64,000 nt of DNA from Pseudorhodoferax aquiterrae (GCF_014652235.1 NZ_BMYK01000001.1:62001-126000); one strand, 5' to 3'. Shown: positions 18,501-26,899, counted from the first letter of the stretch. Translations and numbers: made by a program. The notes: generated by a model from the letters alone, not told the origin.

Positions 18501-20437
18501 AAGGCGCGGCGCAGCTGCTCCAGCGGCGCGCGTTCGCCGGGCGCGGCCTGCAGTGCCAGTGCGGCGGCCTGGCCGTTGCGTACGACGGCCTGCGCCTCCT
18601 CGGTGAAGATCTGCAGCAGGTCGGCCTGGGCGTCCGCGTCGGACGCGGGCTCCTGCAGCGGCTCGGCAGCGTCCACGGCCGGTCCCCCGCGCAAACGGAA
18701 CAGGCCCTGCGCCTCGTCGTAGAAGAACAGCTGCTGTGCCAGGTGGCGCTGGTAGCCCAGCATGCCGACCAGGAAGCCCAGCGCACCCAGGCTGCTGCCC
18801 AGCCGCTGGAAGCTGGTGTTGCGCGCGGCGGCGTCGTCCACCTGGTCGGCCATGTAGCCGTCCACGGTCTCGCGCATGCGCAGCACGGCATGGGCGGCCT
18901 GTTCCAGATCCAGCACGGAGAGCACGCCGCGCATCTGCGTGAGCTGGGCGACGACCTTGCCGAGCACGCCCTTCTCGCGCGGCGCGCGGAAGAACTGGTC
19001 CAGCGCCTGCTCGATCTCGGCCAGCGTGCGGCCCAGTTCCGCCACCACGCTGCCCATGGTCTGGCGTTCGCTGACGCCGTGGTAGAGCGCCTCCATCCAG
19101 TCTTCCATGGGCGCGGGCGCCTGGCCTTGCTGCACCAGGGTCAGCCGCTCGGCCAGCTGCGCTGTGCGTGCGCGCAGGTCGGCGCCGCTGCGGTCCAGGT
19201 CGGCGTAGGCGGTGTCCAGGTACAAGAGGGCCGTGGCCACCTCGAGTGCGAGTGCGGGCGTGGGCGGCACGGGCGGCGTGCCGCCCACGCGCCAGGCGGC
19301 CTCGACCGCCTGCAGCAGGGCCTGTGCGAGCGGGGCGCTGTCGTCGTGCAGCCGGGCCAGGGCGTCGGCCAGCGGCACCAGCTGCTCGTGCGCGGCTCTG
19401 AGCTGGTGGGCGTCGCCGCCGGCCACGGCGGCCCAGGTCTCGCTGGCGGTGGCGATGCGCTTGCGTGCCTGCGCGAGCAGGGCCGGAGGGAAGCGGCCGA
19501 AGCGGCGCTGCGCATAGTCGGCCGTGCCGCTGGCGTCCAGCGCGTGGGCGGCGCGCACGGCCGCCAGCGTGCCGGCCTGGGTGCCCTCTGCGGGCGGCAC
19601 GGCGCCGGCGCAGTAGAACAGCAGCTCCTGCACCAGCGCGGCGGAAGGCTCGCCCTCGCCGCGCGCCAGTGCCGCATACTGCGCCAGCACGCCCGAGGCG
19701 ATGCGCTTGGTGTACAGGTCGGCCGGCACCCGGCCCAGCGCCAGGGCCTGGAAGTAGGCGGCCGCCAGCTGCCAGAAGCTGCGCTGTGCCGGTGCCTGGC
19801 TGCCGGCGGCCAGGCCCAGGGCCAGGTCGTGCAGCGTTTGCGCGGCGGCCGGGTCGGCTGTCTTCACGACCTTGAGCACGGCCTGGTCGAAGCGGCTGCG
19901 CAGGGCAGGGCCGGGCTCCAGGGCCTCGGTACCTGCCGGCAGCGCCATGGCCTGCGCCAGGGGCGGCGCCGTCCAGAGTTCGACCGGGCGGCTGCGCTCG
20001 GCGCCGGCCAGCGCCTGCACCTCGCGGTACTGCGGGAACAGTTCCACCGGCACGACGGGCTTGCCCGACAGCAGGGCCTGCAGGTATTCGGTAACGGCCA
20101 GGCCGGCCTGCTCGAGCTGCGCGACGGCGTCGTCGCTGCAAGGCGTGCGCTGCTCGGCGAAGCGCTGCACGGCCGTCTCCATGGCATCGGCCAGCGCCGC
20201 ACAGGCCGGCTGTTCGATCAGGTGCAGCGCGCCCGCGCACTGGTGCAGCAGTTGCCCGGCCTGGAGCAGGTGCTGCAGGCCGGGCACATGGAAGTCGGCG
20301 GCCGCGGCATCGGCCTCGCGCCGGTAGCGTTGCAGGCACTTGGCGGCGGCCTCCAGCGTGCGGCGGAGTTCATCCAGCACCCAGGCCACCGGGCCGAGGT
20401 CGTGGGGCGGAAGCGGCGGGGCGGTGGTCTCGGTCAC
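15542..20437 (-). CDS. chpA: ChpA/PilL-type hybrid chemotaxis histidine kinase
   Basis: 1631-residue CheA-like hybrid kinase of the type IV pilus (Pil-Chp) chemosensory group. In order: a long N-terminal region with FimL/Hpt-like helical bundles lacking phospho-histidines; Hpt domain with FHTLKGSARM (His647); second Hpt with LHTLKGSARL (His940); CheA dimerisation helix (LLDQLVSGAGEVLVTRAR); HATPase_c with LLRNAVTHGIE (Asn near 1212), DDGRGLD and GRGIGMDVV; CheW-like domain; and a C-terminal receiver (LVVDDSVTVR, phospho-Asp1559 in VTDIEMPRMDGY, Lys in YLGKPY). Start is GTG at 20437, overlapping the stop of the preceding receptor gene as GTGA. Only two canonical Hpt sites are visible, fewer than in Pseudomonas ChpA. 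It should phosphorylate PilG and its own receiver, acting on twitching or cAMP output. Confidence 0.92.
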   Translation of the reverse strand: MTETTAPPLPPHDLGPVAWVLDELRRTLEAAAKCLQRYRREADAAAADFHVPGLQHLLQAGQLLHQCAGALHLIEQPACAALADAMETAVQRFAEQRTPCSDDAVAQLEQAGLAVTEYLQALLSGKPVVPVELFPQYREVQALAGAERSRPVELWTAPPLAQAMALPAGTEALEPGPALRSRFDQAVLKVVKTADPAAAQTLHDLALGLAAGSQAPAQRSFWQLAAAYFQALALGRVPADLYTKRIASGVLAQYAALARGEGEPSAALVQELLFYCAGAVPPAEGTQAGTLAAVRAAHALDASGTADYAQRRFGRFPPALLAQARKRIATASETWAAVAGGDAHQLRAAHEQLVPLADALARLHDDSAPLAQALLQAVEAAWRVGGTPPVPPTPALALEVATALLYLDTAYADLDRSGADLRARTAQLAERLTLVQQGQAPAPMEDWMEALYHGVSERQTMGSVVAELGRTLAEIEQALDQFFRAPREKGVLGKVVAQLTQMRGVLSVLDLEQAAHAVLRMRETVDGYMADQVDDAAARNTSFQRLGSSLGALGFLVGMLGYQRHLAQQLFFYDEAQGLFRLRGGPAVDAAEPLQEPASDADAQADLLQIFTEEAQAVVRNGQAAALALQAAPGERAPLEQLRRAFHTLKGSARMVQQDGFGAAAWSFEHALNARLDAPGPADAALLQSTQQALQALDGWIADIAAGRDGGHRLAALQEAATALRQPATAEAPPALSEPAAAPATDPADGSDEDHFRQIGPLRIALPLYNAFLNDADEWSRQLQTELGEWALQQPLAPAASSAALARALADSAAGVGFEALARLADLLAQVLAGDPPGTTAPVLDAAEEIRRLLHQFAAGFLKPARDGVLLALQALLQPAPDATAFDEEIDSQDAIDAELFPVFEDEAAELLPQLSAALRHWQGAPGDAPARQAALRALHTLKGSARLAGALQLGALAHRLESAAERLPDAALPAQIEPLLAHADRLQQAFDQLRAQARGLAASPAGAVVAPTPGPAAGQSVRVRAQLLDQLVSGAGEVLVTRARMEARLGALDAALAAQGSRLDLLRQQLRELQAQTESQIQARLAQAGDGAEAFDPLEFDRFTRTQELARGMAESVAELSAAQRQLQRGLQGTQDDLAAQGRQARALQRELLRTRMLPFEAIAERLYGTVRQSAKEAGRQVRLDLAGGSVELDRGVLDRLAPVFEHLLRNAVTHGIEDAEQRSAAGKPAAGTIAVSVAHTANDIAFTIADDGRGLDLARIQAKAAALGLLTADAPLTSDEAAALVFLPGFTTAAAVTPMAGRGIGMDVVRTEVHALGGRIETSSTPGQGTQFRLVLPLTTAATQVVLVRVGQQTFGIPTHLVEAVRRLAPAELAQCYAREQLVDDDGEPLAFYWAGALLQCAIAQPPARERHASVLLLHSAQQRLALHVDEVLGHQEVVVKNLGPQLARLPGLAGMSVLASGAVLLLYNPVALAAVYGAMARQAQQEQALRNGDGSPAPDTTVAPAPLVLVVDDSVTVRHVTQRLLQRDGWRVALAADGLQALAQLQAERPVLLVTDIEMPRMDGYALVQSIRADERLAGLPIAVISSRTADKHRDHARALGVDHYLGKPYAEEELLNLVRRYAATTQG

Positions 20438-20868
20438 GTGGGTTCGGTCGGACTGGGCACAGGGGAGGGCGTGGCCACGCGGTCGAGTGCCCATGCACCG
20501 GCCAGCAGGCCCTGCGTGGCGCGTTCCATGGCGGCCGCGGCATCGTGCGCGTCGGACTGCAGGGCCTGCACGAGGTCGGCGACCAGCCGGGCGGCCTCGG
20601 CCGAGCGTGCCGCCAGACGCTGCGCCTCGCAGGCCACGGTCGCCCGGCCGGGGCCGGACGCGTTGGCCGGTGCGGCCTGGATGGCCGCGTTCAGCGCGAG
20701 CACCTGGGCTTGCTCGGCCAGATCGGCGGCCAGGGCCGCGATCTCGCCCATCTGCTGCGACGACTCGCCCAGGCGCTTGATGCGTTTGGCCGCGTCCTGG
20801 ATCTGCACGCGCACGCTGTCCATGGCGCCGATGGCGCCAGGCAGGCCGGCGGCAGCGCGCTCAGGCAT
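20434..20868 (-). CDS. PilJ-like mini-receptor: cytoplasmic tip of a methyl-accepting chemotaxis protein
   Basis: 144-residue protein corresponding to the signalling tip of PilJ-type chemoreceptors and nothing else. Residues 39-115 carry the hairpin consensus in altered form: GEIAALAADLAEQAQVLALNAAIQAA (tip helix, LALNAAIQAA at 57-66; shown here in family terms), then SGPGRATVACEAQRLAARSAEAARLV. There is no transmembrane segment, periplasmic domain or HAMP domain, whereas PilJ proteins are typically 650-750 residues. The ATG at 20868 overlaps the cheW-like stop by 8 bp and the stop overlaps the chpA GTG start, so it cannot be a longer gene in this place. Either a soluble adaptor that nucleates the array or a decayed receptor kept for translational coupling. 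Confidence 0.75.
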   Translation of the reverse strand: MPERAAAGLPGAIGAMDSVRVQIQDAAKRIKRLGESSQQMGEIAALAADLAEQAQVLALNAAIQAAPANASGPGRATVACEAQRLAARSAEAARLVADLVQALQSDAHDAAAAMERATQGLLAGAWALDRVATPSPVPSPTEPT

Positions 20869-21370
20869 CGATGGCCAGGAAGGCGGGCGCCTGTGCGAGC
20901 GCCTGCAGGTCCAGCGCATGCCAGGACAGGCCCTGGGCATCGGTGTGCACGGGGCCGCGCCAGGCCTGTGCATGCGCGGTCTCGGCCGCCGCGGGCACGA
21001 AAGCCTCGGCCGCGCGCAGGCCCAGCAGACGGTCGATGCGCAGCGCGCAGTTCAGGCCGATGGCGGGGTGCAAGCCCAGCAGCTTGGGGTCGGCCGTTGC
21101 GGTGTCTTCGCCCTGGGGTGCATCGCGCTGCAGGAAGCGCCCCAGGTCGACCACACCGCAGAGCGTGCCGCGCAGGTTGGCCACGCCCAGGAACCAGCTG
21201 CGCGTGTAGGGCACGGGCTGCACGGTTGTCCATGGAAAGATCTCGCCGGCCTGGGCCAGCGGCACCAGGCAGCGCAGGCCGCCGGCCTGCACGGCCAGCC
21301 AATGCGGGGGCGGCAGTGGGGTGGAGTCGTCGTGCGCAGCCATGGCGCTGCCGGTGGCGGGCGGGGTCAC
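20861..21370 (-). CDS. pilI: CheW-like adaptor (PilI type)
   Basis: 169-residue CheW-domain protein linking receptor and kinase in the Pil-Chp array. The CheW fold runs from about residue 22: HWLAVQAGGLRCLVPLAQAGEIF, RSWFLGVANLRGTLCGVVDLGRFL (the conserved NLRGxxxxVxDLG element), then ALRIDRLLGLRA. The start is GTG at 21370, overlapping the pilG stop as GTGA (TGA at 21369-21367). It is followed by the PilJ-like mini-receptor with an 8 bp overlap. Gene order pilG-pilI-(pilJ)-chpA matches Pil-Chp clusters. Confidence 0.88.
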   Translation of the reverse strand: MTPPATGSAMAAHDDSTPLPPPHWLAVQAGGLRCLVPLAQAGEIFPWTTVQPVPYTRSWFLGVANLRGTLCGVVDLGRFLQRDAPQGEDTATADPKLLGLHPAIGLNCALRIDRLLGLRAAEAFVPAAAETAHAQAWRGPVHTDAQGLSWHALDLQALAQAPAFLAIDA

Positions 21371-21756
21371 GCGTCGGCGCGCCCGTACTGCTGCACGGCC
21401 TGCAGCAACTGGTCCTTGGTGAAGGGCTTGGTCAGGTGGTCGAGCGAGCCGACCATGCGACCGCGCGCCTTGTCGAACACGCTGTCCTTGGACGACAGCA
21501 TGACCACCGGGATGCCGGCAAAGCGCGCGTTGCGCTTGATGATGGCGCAGGTCTGGTAGCCATCGAGCTTGGGCATCAGGATGTCGCAGAAGATCAGCTG
21601 CGGCGCATGGTCGTTGACCTTGGCCAGCGCATCGAAGCCGTCCTCGGCCAGCAGCACCTCGTGGCCGCCCTGCTGCAGGAAGATCTCGGCGCTGCGGCGG
21701 ATGGTGGCGCTGTCGTCGACCACCATCACGCGCAGGCGGGGGGTGGTGACCGTCAT
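21367..21756 (-). CDS. pilG: PilG-type single-domain response regulator
   Basis: 129-residue stand-alone receiver domain, expected to be phosphorylated by the ChpA-type kinase and to steer pilus extension. The acidic pocket is Asp14-Asp15 (VMVVDDSATIR), the phospho-acceptor Asp58 (FCDILMPKLDGYQTC), and the conserved Lys110 (HLTKPFT). The PilG-specific segment QTCAIIKRNARFAGIPVVMLSSKDSVFDKARGR is intact in outline. It lies between rubredoxin (stop 21779) and the CheW-like gene in the same direction; no PilH partner is seen in this cluster. Confidence 0.92.
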   Translation of the reverse strand: MTVTTPRLRVMVVDDSATIRRSAEIFLQQGGHEVLLAEDGFDALAKVNDHAPQLIFCDILMPKLDGYQTCAIIKRNARFAGIPVVMLSSKDSVFDKARGRMVGSLDHLTKPFTKDQLLQAVQQYGRADA

Positions 21757-21778
21757 GCTGCTGCTCCTGTGCCGATGG

Positions 21779-21952
21779 TCAGATCTGGACCATCTCGAAG
21801 TCTTCCTTGCGCGCGCCGCACTCGGGGCAGGTCCAGTTCATCGGGACATCGGCCCACAGGGTGCCTGGCGCGATGCCATCGTCCGGCGCGCCTGCCGCTT
21901 CGTCGTAAATCCAGCCGCAGATCAGGCACATCCAGGTTTTAGGGTCGGTCAC
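21779..21952 (-). CDS. Rubredoxin
   Basis: 57-residue one-electron carrier with a single Fe(Cys)4 site. The two Cys pairs are Cys9-x-x-Cys12 in MCLICGWIYDEA and Cys42-x-x-Cys45 in WTCPECGARKEDF, with the usual spacing. I start it at GTG 21952 (VTDPKTWMCLICG), which gives the normal rubredoxin length; upstream in-frame codons would overlap the divergent thiD promoter. It lies 22 bp before pilG. Rubredoxin next to pilG is common in Comamonadaceae-type genomes, though no functional tie between electron transfer and pilus signalling is known. Confidence 0.92.
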   Translation of the reverse strand: MTDPKTWMCLICGWIYDEAAGAPDDGIAPGTLWADVPMNWTCPECGARKEDFEMVQI

Positions 21953-22085
21953 AGTGTTCGGGGGCGTTCCAATAGAATGCCGGCGATTGTATAGAGGCGT
22001 CCTGGGCGCAACGCCCGGTGGCAAAGGCGCCAGCGCACGCTGCTCCACCCCTCATTCCCACGGTCGCAAGCCCGCCGCCATCCGC

Positions 22086-23030
22086 ATGAACGACTCTGCC
22101 GCATCCCCTGGTTCCGAGCCCGACGCGCCTGCCACGGACGAGGACGCCGGCCCGGCCTGCGTGCTGGTCTTCAACGCCAACGACCCGAGCGGCGCGGGCG
22201 GCCTGTCGGCCGATGCCGTGGCCATCGCCTCGGTGGGCGCGCACGCGCTGCCGGTGGTCACGGGCAGCTACGCGCGCGACAGCGCCGAGATCTTCGACCA
22301 TTTCGATTTCGACGAGGAAGCCGTCACCGAGCAGGCCCGCGCCGTGCTCGAGGACATGGCGGTGCAGGTCATCAAGGTCGGCTTCGTCGGCAGCCCCGAG
22401 AACCTCTCGGCCATCGCGGAGCTGACCGCCGACTACGCCGACCTGCCCGTGGTGGCCTACATGCCCAACCTGTCGTGGTGGGAAGAGGACCAGATCGACG
22501 CCTACCTGGACGCCTTCCAGGAACTGATGCTGCCGCAGACCACGGTGCTGGTGGGCAACCACAGCACGCTGTGGCGCTGGCTGCTGCCGGACTGGAGCAG
22601 CCAGCGCAGCCCTTCGCCGCGCGACATCGCCAAGGCCGCTGCCGACAAGGGCGCGCCCTACACGCTGGTGACCGGCGTGCTGCTGCCGGACCAGCACGTG
22701 GACAACGTGCTGGCTACGCCGCAGACGGTGCTCGCCAATGCCCGCTTCGAGTTGTTCGAGGCGCAGTTCACGGGCGCCGGCGACACGCTGTCGGCGGCCC
22801 TCGCCGCCTTGCTGGCCAGCGGCGCCGAACTCAACGAGGCCGTGGGCGAGGCGCTGACCTACCTGGACCAAAGCCTGGACGGCGGTTTCCGCCCCGGCAT
22901 GGGCCATGTGCTGCCCGATCGCATGTTCTGGGCCCAGCCCGAAGAGGGTGAAGAGGGCGAGGACGCCGAAGCGGGCGATGACGACGACGCGCCCGAGGCC
23001 GACAACGACGCAGGCGCCGTGCGCCACTGA
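22086..23030 (+). CDS. thiD: ThiD-family hydroxymethylpyrimidine (phosphate) kinase
   Basis: 314-residue ribokinase-fold kinase for the pyrimidine branch of thiamine synthesis. The N-terminal motif is [18 protein letters not shown]; the anion-hole/catalytic motif is [17 protein letters not shown] chose ATG 22086 ([13 protein letters not shown]); codons upstream have no family similarity. A region after residue 100 ([20 protein letters not shown]) is typical of the divergent betaproteobacterial ThiD group. The C-terminus is a strongly acidic tail of about 30 residues ([16 protein letters not shown]) that does not belong to the fold. hemL follows after 5 bp. I see no TPP riboswitch in the 133 bp upstream. 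Confidence 0.85.
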   Translation: MNDSAASPGSEPDAPATDEDAGPACVLVFNANDPSGAGGLSADAVAIASVGAHALPVVTGSYARDSAEIFDHFDFDEEAVTEQARAVLEDMAVQVIKVGFVGSPENLSAIAELTADYADLPVVAYMPNLSWWEEDQIDAYLDAFQELMLPQTTVLVGNHSTLWRWLLPDWSSQRSPSPRDIAKAAADKGAPYTLVTGVLLPDQHVDNVLATPQTVLANARFELFEAQFTGAGDTLSAALAALLASGAELNEAVGEALTYLDQSLDGGFRPGMGHVLPDRMFWAQPEEGEEGEDAEAGDDDDAPEADNDAGAVRH

Positions 23031-23035
23031 CCACC

Positions 23036-24337
23036 ATGAGCACCAACGAAGAACTGTTCGCACGCGCGCAGCGCGTGATTCCCGGCGGCGTGAACTCCCC
23101 CGTGCGCGCCTTCCGCGCCGTCGGCGGCGTGCCGCGCTTCGTGCAGCGCGCCCAGGGCCCTTACTTCTGGGACGCAGAGGGCCGGCGCTACATCGACTAC
23201 ATCGGCTCCTGGGGCCCGATGATCCTGGGCCACGGCCACCCGGCCGTGCTGGCGGCCGTGCAGGAAGCGGCCGTGCAGGGCTTCTCGTTCGGCGCGCCGA
23301 CCGAGCGCGAGATCGAGCTGGCCGAGGCCATCCTCGCGCACCTGCCGTCCATGGACATGGTGCGCCTGGTCAGCTCGGGCACCGAGGCCGCGATGAGCGC
23401 GATCCGGCTGGCGCGCGGCGCCACCGGCCGCAAGAAGATCATCAAGTTCGAGGGCTGCTACCACGGCCACGCCGACGCGTTGCTGGTCAAGGCCGGCTCG
23501 GGCCTGGCGACCTTCGGCAACCCGACCAGCGCCGGCGTGCCGCCCGAGGTGGTGCAGGACACGCTGGTGCTCGCGTACAACGACCTCGCCGGCCTGGAGC
23601 AGGCCTTCGCCGAGCATGGCGCGGCGCTGGCCTGCCTCATGATCGAGCCGATCGCAGGCAACATGAACTTCGTGCGCGCGAGCGTGCCCTTCGTCCGGCG
23701 CTGCCGCGAGCTGTGCACGCAGCATGGCGCGCTGTTCGTGTTCGACGAGGTCATGACGGGCTTCCGCGTGGCATTGGGCGGCGCCCAGAGCGTCTACGCG
23801 CGCGAGATCCCGGGCTTCGTGCCCGACATCACGGTGCTGGGCAAGGTCATCGGCGGCGGCATGCCGCTGGCCGCCTTCGGCGGGCGCCGCGCGGTGATGG
23901 AACAGCTGGCGCCGCTGGGCCCGGTCTACCAGGCCGGCACGCTGTCGGGCAACCCCGTGGCCACGGCCTGCGGTCTGGCCACGTTGAAGGAAATCGGCAA
24001 GCCCGGCTTCTACGAAGCACTGGCCCGGCGCACCCAGGCCCTGGTGGCCGGGTTGCGGCAGGTTGCGGCCGAGGAGGGTGTGCCCTTCAGCGGCGACAGC
24101 GAAGGCGGCATGTTCGGCTTCTTCCTGCTGGACGCGCTGCCGCAGAACTACCACACCGTCATGACCACCGATGGCGCGCGCTTCAACACCCTGTTCCACG
24201 GCCTGCTCGAACGCGGTGTGTACATCGCGCCCGCACTGTATGAAGCCGGGTTCGTCAGCGCGGCGCACAGCGACGAGGACATCGCGCAGACCGTGGACGC
24301 GGCCCGCGCCGTGTTCCGCTTGTTGGGCCGGGGATGA
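23036..24337 (+). CDS. hemL: Glutamate-1-semialdehyde 2,1-aminomutase
   Basis: 433-residue PLP enzyme converting glutamate-1-semialdehyde to 5-aminolevulinate, the C5 route to haem. Typical start [42 protein letters not shown] binds the cofactor phosphate; [15 protein letters not shown] and [18 protein letters not shown] hold the PLP-binding Asp and the Schiff-base Lys. Full length. It follows thiD with 5 bp between stop and start, so the two are co-transcribed. This thiD-hemL order is frequent in betaproteobacteria. Confidence 0.96.
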   Translation: MSTNEELFARAQRVIPGGVNSPVRAFRAVGGVPRFVQRAQGPYFWDAEGRRYIDYIGSWGPMILGHGHPAVLAAVQEAAVQGFSFGAPTEREIELAEAILAHLPSMDMVRLVSSGTEAAMSAIRLARGATGRKKIIKFEGCYHGHADALLVKAGSGLATFGNPTSAGVPPEVVQDTLVLAYNDLAGLEQAFAEHGAALACLMIEPIAGNMNFVRASVPFVRRCRELCTQHGALFVFDEVMTGFRVALGGAQSVYAREIPGFVPDITVLGKVIGGGMPLAAFGGRRAVMEQLAPLGPVYQAGTLSGNPVATACGLATLKEIGKPGFYEALARRTQALVAGLRQVAAEEGVPFSGDSEGGMFGFFLLDALPQNYHTVMTTDGARFNTLFHGLLERGVYIAPALYEAGFVSAAHSDEDIAQTVDAARAVFRLLGRG

Positions 24338-24510
24338 TCGCCCGCCGTCAACCCCGCGCGGTCGACGGGCGTTGAAAAGCCTGTGTAAAGGCCTAAACTT
24401 TTGGCAGGCCCACAGGTCTCAAGAAAACGCCGGGCCGCCCCAAGTTTTCTTGCTCCCCTCGGGGGACGGGCCAGGCGTAGCTTGGCCCTAGGGGCTGATG
24501 AAGGATCACC
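24338..24510. repeat. Three consecutive hairpins, probable intergenic palindromic repeat
   Basis: Between hemL and the next gene lie three inverted repeats in a row: AAGAAAAC (24421-24428) with GTTTTCTT (24444-24451); TCCCC-TCG-GGGGA (24454-24466); and GGGCCA (24468-24473) with TGGCCC (24483-24488). The block GGCCGCCCCAAG...CCCCTCGGGGG resembles dispersed intergenic palindromes I associate with Comamonadaceae genomes; I cannot confirm copy number. It may also act as the hemL terminator. The remainder (24338-24420) shows nothing recognisable. Confidence 0.45.
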
Positions 24511-25233
24511 ATGAAAAAGCTTTCGCTTCTTGCCGGCGCCAGCCTGCTGAGCGCCTCGGTGCTGGCCCAGGAATACGGCACGGTGATCTCGGCCACGCCG
24601 GTCATGCAGCAGGTGGCCGTGCCGCGCCTGGTCTGCAACAACCAGCAGGTCGTCACGGCGTCACGGCCTTCCGGCGCGGGTGCCGTGATCGGTGCCATCG
24701 CGGGCGGGGTGATCGGCAGCGCCTTCGGCGGCGGCAGCGGCCACGCGGCGGCGACCGCGATCGGCGCGCTGGGCGGCGCCGTGGTCGGCAACCAGGTCGA
24801 AGGGCAGCAGCCCGACCAGGTCCGCACCGTGCAGAACTGCAGCACGCAGACCTTCTACCAGAACCAGACCTCGTACTACGACGTGGTCTACGAGTACGCC
24901 GGCCGGCGCTACCAGGTGCAGATGGCCAACGACCCGGGCCCGACCGTGCCGCTGCAGGTCACGCCCATCGGCAGCGTGCCGCCGGTGCAGCAGGCGCCGG
25001 TGCGCGCGCCGGCCCGCATCATCTCCAGCACGACCTATGTGCAACCGGCCACGGTCTACCAGACCGAGCCGGTGACCACGGTCTACGAATCGGCCCCGAC
25101 CTACTACAGCCCGCCCTCCTATGTGGCGCCGCTGGCCATCGGCATCGGCCTGGGCGTGATCGGCGCCAACCTGTCGCACCGGCATCACGGCCCGCCGCCG
25201 CGCTACTACTACGGGCGCCCGCATTGGCGCTGA
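24511..25233 (+). CDS. Exported glycine-zipper 2TM domain protein
   Basis: 240-residue envelope protein. A signal peptide (MKKLSLLAGASLLSASVLAQEYG, cleavage after VLA) is followed by two conserved Cys regions (VCNNQQV and VQNCSTQT). Between them is a glycine-zipper pair (residues about 57-95: GAGAVIGAIAGGVIGSAFGG and ATAIGALGGAVVGNQV), as in Rickettsia 17 kDa surface antigen-like and SlyB-like proteins. A YxVxYEYAGRRYQVQM segment follows, then a Tyr/Pro/Thr-rich tail and a short hydrophobic stretch (APLAIGIGLGVIGANL) before a His-rich end. Probably outer-membrane or periplasmic; function unknown. Ribosome-binding site GAAGGATCACC precedes the ATG. It ends just before a strong terminator. Confidence 0.8.
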   Translation: MKKLSLLAGASLLSASVLAQEYGTVISATPVMQQVAVPRLVCNNQQVVTASRPSGAGAVIGAIAGGVIGSAFGGGSGHAAATAIGALGGAVVGNQVEGQQPDQVRTVQNCSTQTFYQNQTSYYDVVYEYAGRRYQVQMANDPGPTVPLQVTPIGSVPPVQQAPVRAPARIISSTTYVQPATVYQTEPVTTVYESAPTYYSPPSYVAPLAIGIGLGVIGANLSHRHHGPPPRYYYGRPHWR

Positions 25234-25246
25234 AGCCCCTGGCATG

Positions 25247-25275
25247 AAAAAAGCCCGCTGCAGAGCGGGCTTTTT
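25247..25275. terminator. Bidirectional rho-independent terminator
   Basis: A-tract, then GCCCGCT (25253-25259), loop GCAG, AGCGGGC (25264-25270), then a T-tract. Symmetrical A and T runs let it end both the glycine-zipper gene (+) and purH (-), which converge here. Confidence 0.9.
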
Positions 25276-25294
25276 GTTGGGCCGCTCCCGTGGC

Positions 25295-26899
25295 TCAGTG
25301 GCGGAAGTGCCGCACGCCCGAGAACACCATGGCCACGCCGCGCTCGTCGGCGGCATCGATGACCTCCTGGTCGCGCATGGAGCCGCCGGGCTGGATCACG
25401 CAGGTCGCACCCGCGTCCACCACCACGTCCAGTCCGTCGCGGAACGGGAAGAAGGCGTCGCTCGCCACCACCGTGCCGGCCAGCGAGAGCTTGGCATGCT
25501 CGGCCTTGATGCTGGCGATGCGGGCCGAGTCCAGGCGGCTCATCTGGCCTGCGCCCACGCCCATGGTCATGCCGTTCTTGCAGAACACGATGGCGTTGCT
25601 CTTGACGTACTTGGCGACCTTCCAGGCGAACAGCAGATCCTGCAATTCTTCCGGCGTGGGCTGTTTCTTCGTGACGACCTTGAGGTCGGCCAGCTGCAAC
25701 TCGTGGTTGTCGGCGGTCTGGATCAACAGGCCCGAGCCGATGCGCTTGACGTCCATGGCGTTGCGGCCGTTGTCCCAGTCGGTCGCGCCGCCCGCGGGCA
25801 GGGCGATCTGCAGCACGCGCACGTTCTGCTTGGCCTTGGTGGACTGGAACAGCGCCAGCGCTTCATCGCTGTAGCCGGGGGCCATCAGCACTTCGACGAA
25901 CTGCTTGTGCACGGCCTCGGCCGCGGCCAGGTCGACCGGGCGGTTGAAGGCGATGATGCCGCCGAAGGCCGAGGTCGGGTCGGTCTGGAAGGCCTTGCTG
26001 TAGGCCTCCAGCGCGTCCTTGCCGACGGCGACGCCGCAGGGGTTGGCGTGCTTGACGATCACGCAGGCCGGCACGTCGAAGCTCTTGACGCACTCCCAGG
26101 CGGCGTCGGCATCGGCGATGTTGTTGTACGAGAGTTCCTTGCCCTGCAGCTGGCGGGCAGAGACCAGCGAGCCGGGCGCGGGGTACAGGTCGCGGTAGAA
26201 GGCGGCCTGCTGGTGCGGGTTCTCGCCGTAACGCAGATCCTGCAGCTTGACGAAGCGGCCATTGCTCTGGGCCGGGAACAGCGCGCGCACGGGCGAGGGC
26301 TGGCCGGCACTGGCCTCGAAGTCCACGGCCGACAGGAAGTCGCTGATGGCGCCGTCGTAGTCGGCGATGCGGTTGAACGCGGCCACCGACAGCGCGAAAC
26401 GCGTCTTGTCCGAGAGCTTGCCCTTGCCGGCCTGCAACTCGGCCAGCACGGCCTCGTACTGCGAGGCGTCGGTCAGCACGGCCACGTCCTGCCAGTTCTT
26501 GGCGGCGCTGCGCACCATGGCGGGTCCACCGATGTCGATGTTCTCGATCGCGTCTTCCAGCGTGCAGCCCGGCTTGGCCACGGTGGCCTCGAACGGGTAC
26601 AGGTTCACGACCAGCAGGTCGATGGTTTCGATGCCGTGCTCGGCCAGCGCGGCCATGTGGGCCGGCAGCCCGCGGCGCGCCAGCAGGCCGCCGTGGATCT
26701 TGGGATGCAGCGTCTTGACGCGGCCGTCCAGCATCTCGGGGAAGCCGGTGTGGTCGGCGACCTCGGTCACCGGCAGGCCGGCATCGGCCAGCAGCTTGGC
26801 GGTGCCGCCGGTGGACAGCAGCTTGACGCCCAGCGCATGCAGGCCCTGGGCCAGCGCCAGCACGCCGGTCTTGTCGGAAACGGAGATCAGTGCATTCAT
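25295..26899 (-). CDS. purH: Bifunctional AICAR formyltransferase / IMP cyclohydrolase
   Basis: 534-residue enzyme for the last two steps of IMP synthesis. N-terminal MGS-like IMP cyclohydrolase domain (about residues 1-145): [46 protein letters not shown]-terminal AICAR transformylase domain with [12 protein letters not shown] and the catalytic [11 protein letters not shown]. The C-terminus ([30 protein letters not shown]) is normal. Third gene after dusB and fis, 37 bp downstream of fis, and ends at the shared terminator. Confidence 0.97.
   Translation of the reverse strand: MNALISVSDKTGVLALAQGLHALGVKLLSTGGTAKLLADAGLPVTEVADHTGFPEMLDGRVKTLHPKIHGGLLARRGLPAHMAALAEHGIETIDLLVVNLYPFEATVAKPGCTLEDAIENIDIGGPAMVRSAAKNWQDVAVLTDASQYEAVLAELQAGKGKLSDKTRFALSVAAFNRIADYDGAISDFLSAVDFEASAGQPSPVRALFPAQSNGRFVKLQDLRYGENPHQQAAFYRDLYPAPGSLVSARQLQGKELSYNNIADADAAWECVKSFDVPACVIVKHANPCGVAVGKDALEAYSKAFQTDPTSAFGGIIAFNRPVDLAAAEAVHKQFVEVLMAPGYSDEALALFQSTKAKQNVRVLQIALPAGGATDWDNGRNAMDVKRIGSGLLIQTADNHELQLADLKVVTKKQPTPEELQDLLFAWKVAKYVKSNAIVFCKNGMTMGVGAGQMSRLDSARIASIKAEHAKLSLAGTVVASDAFFPFRDGLDVVVDAGATCVIQPGGSMRDQEVIDAADERGVAMVFSGVRHFRH

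Noticed and set aside
15033-20339. A 1,768-codon open frame on the minus strand covering the PRC-barrel gene and most of chpA in another frame
   Set aside because: Only its last 113 codons match a protein family (PRC-barrel). The rest is Arg/Gly/Ala-rich low-complexity translation, typical of off-frame reading in GC-rich DNA.
15425-21559. A 2,044-codon plus-strand frame antisense to chpA, the mini-receptor, cheW and pilG
   Set aside because: No family motif, skewed His/Gln/Arg composition, and it mirrors well-supported genes on the other strand.
21953-22085. TPP riboswitch upstream of thiD
   Set aside because: I looked for the conserved CTGAGA and neighbouring THI-box pattern and did not see it.
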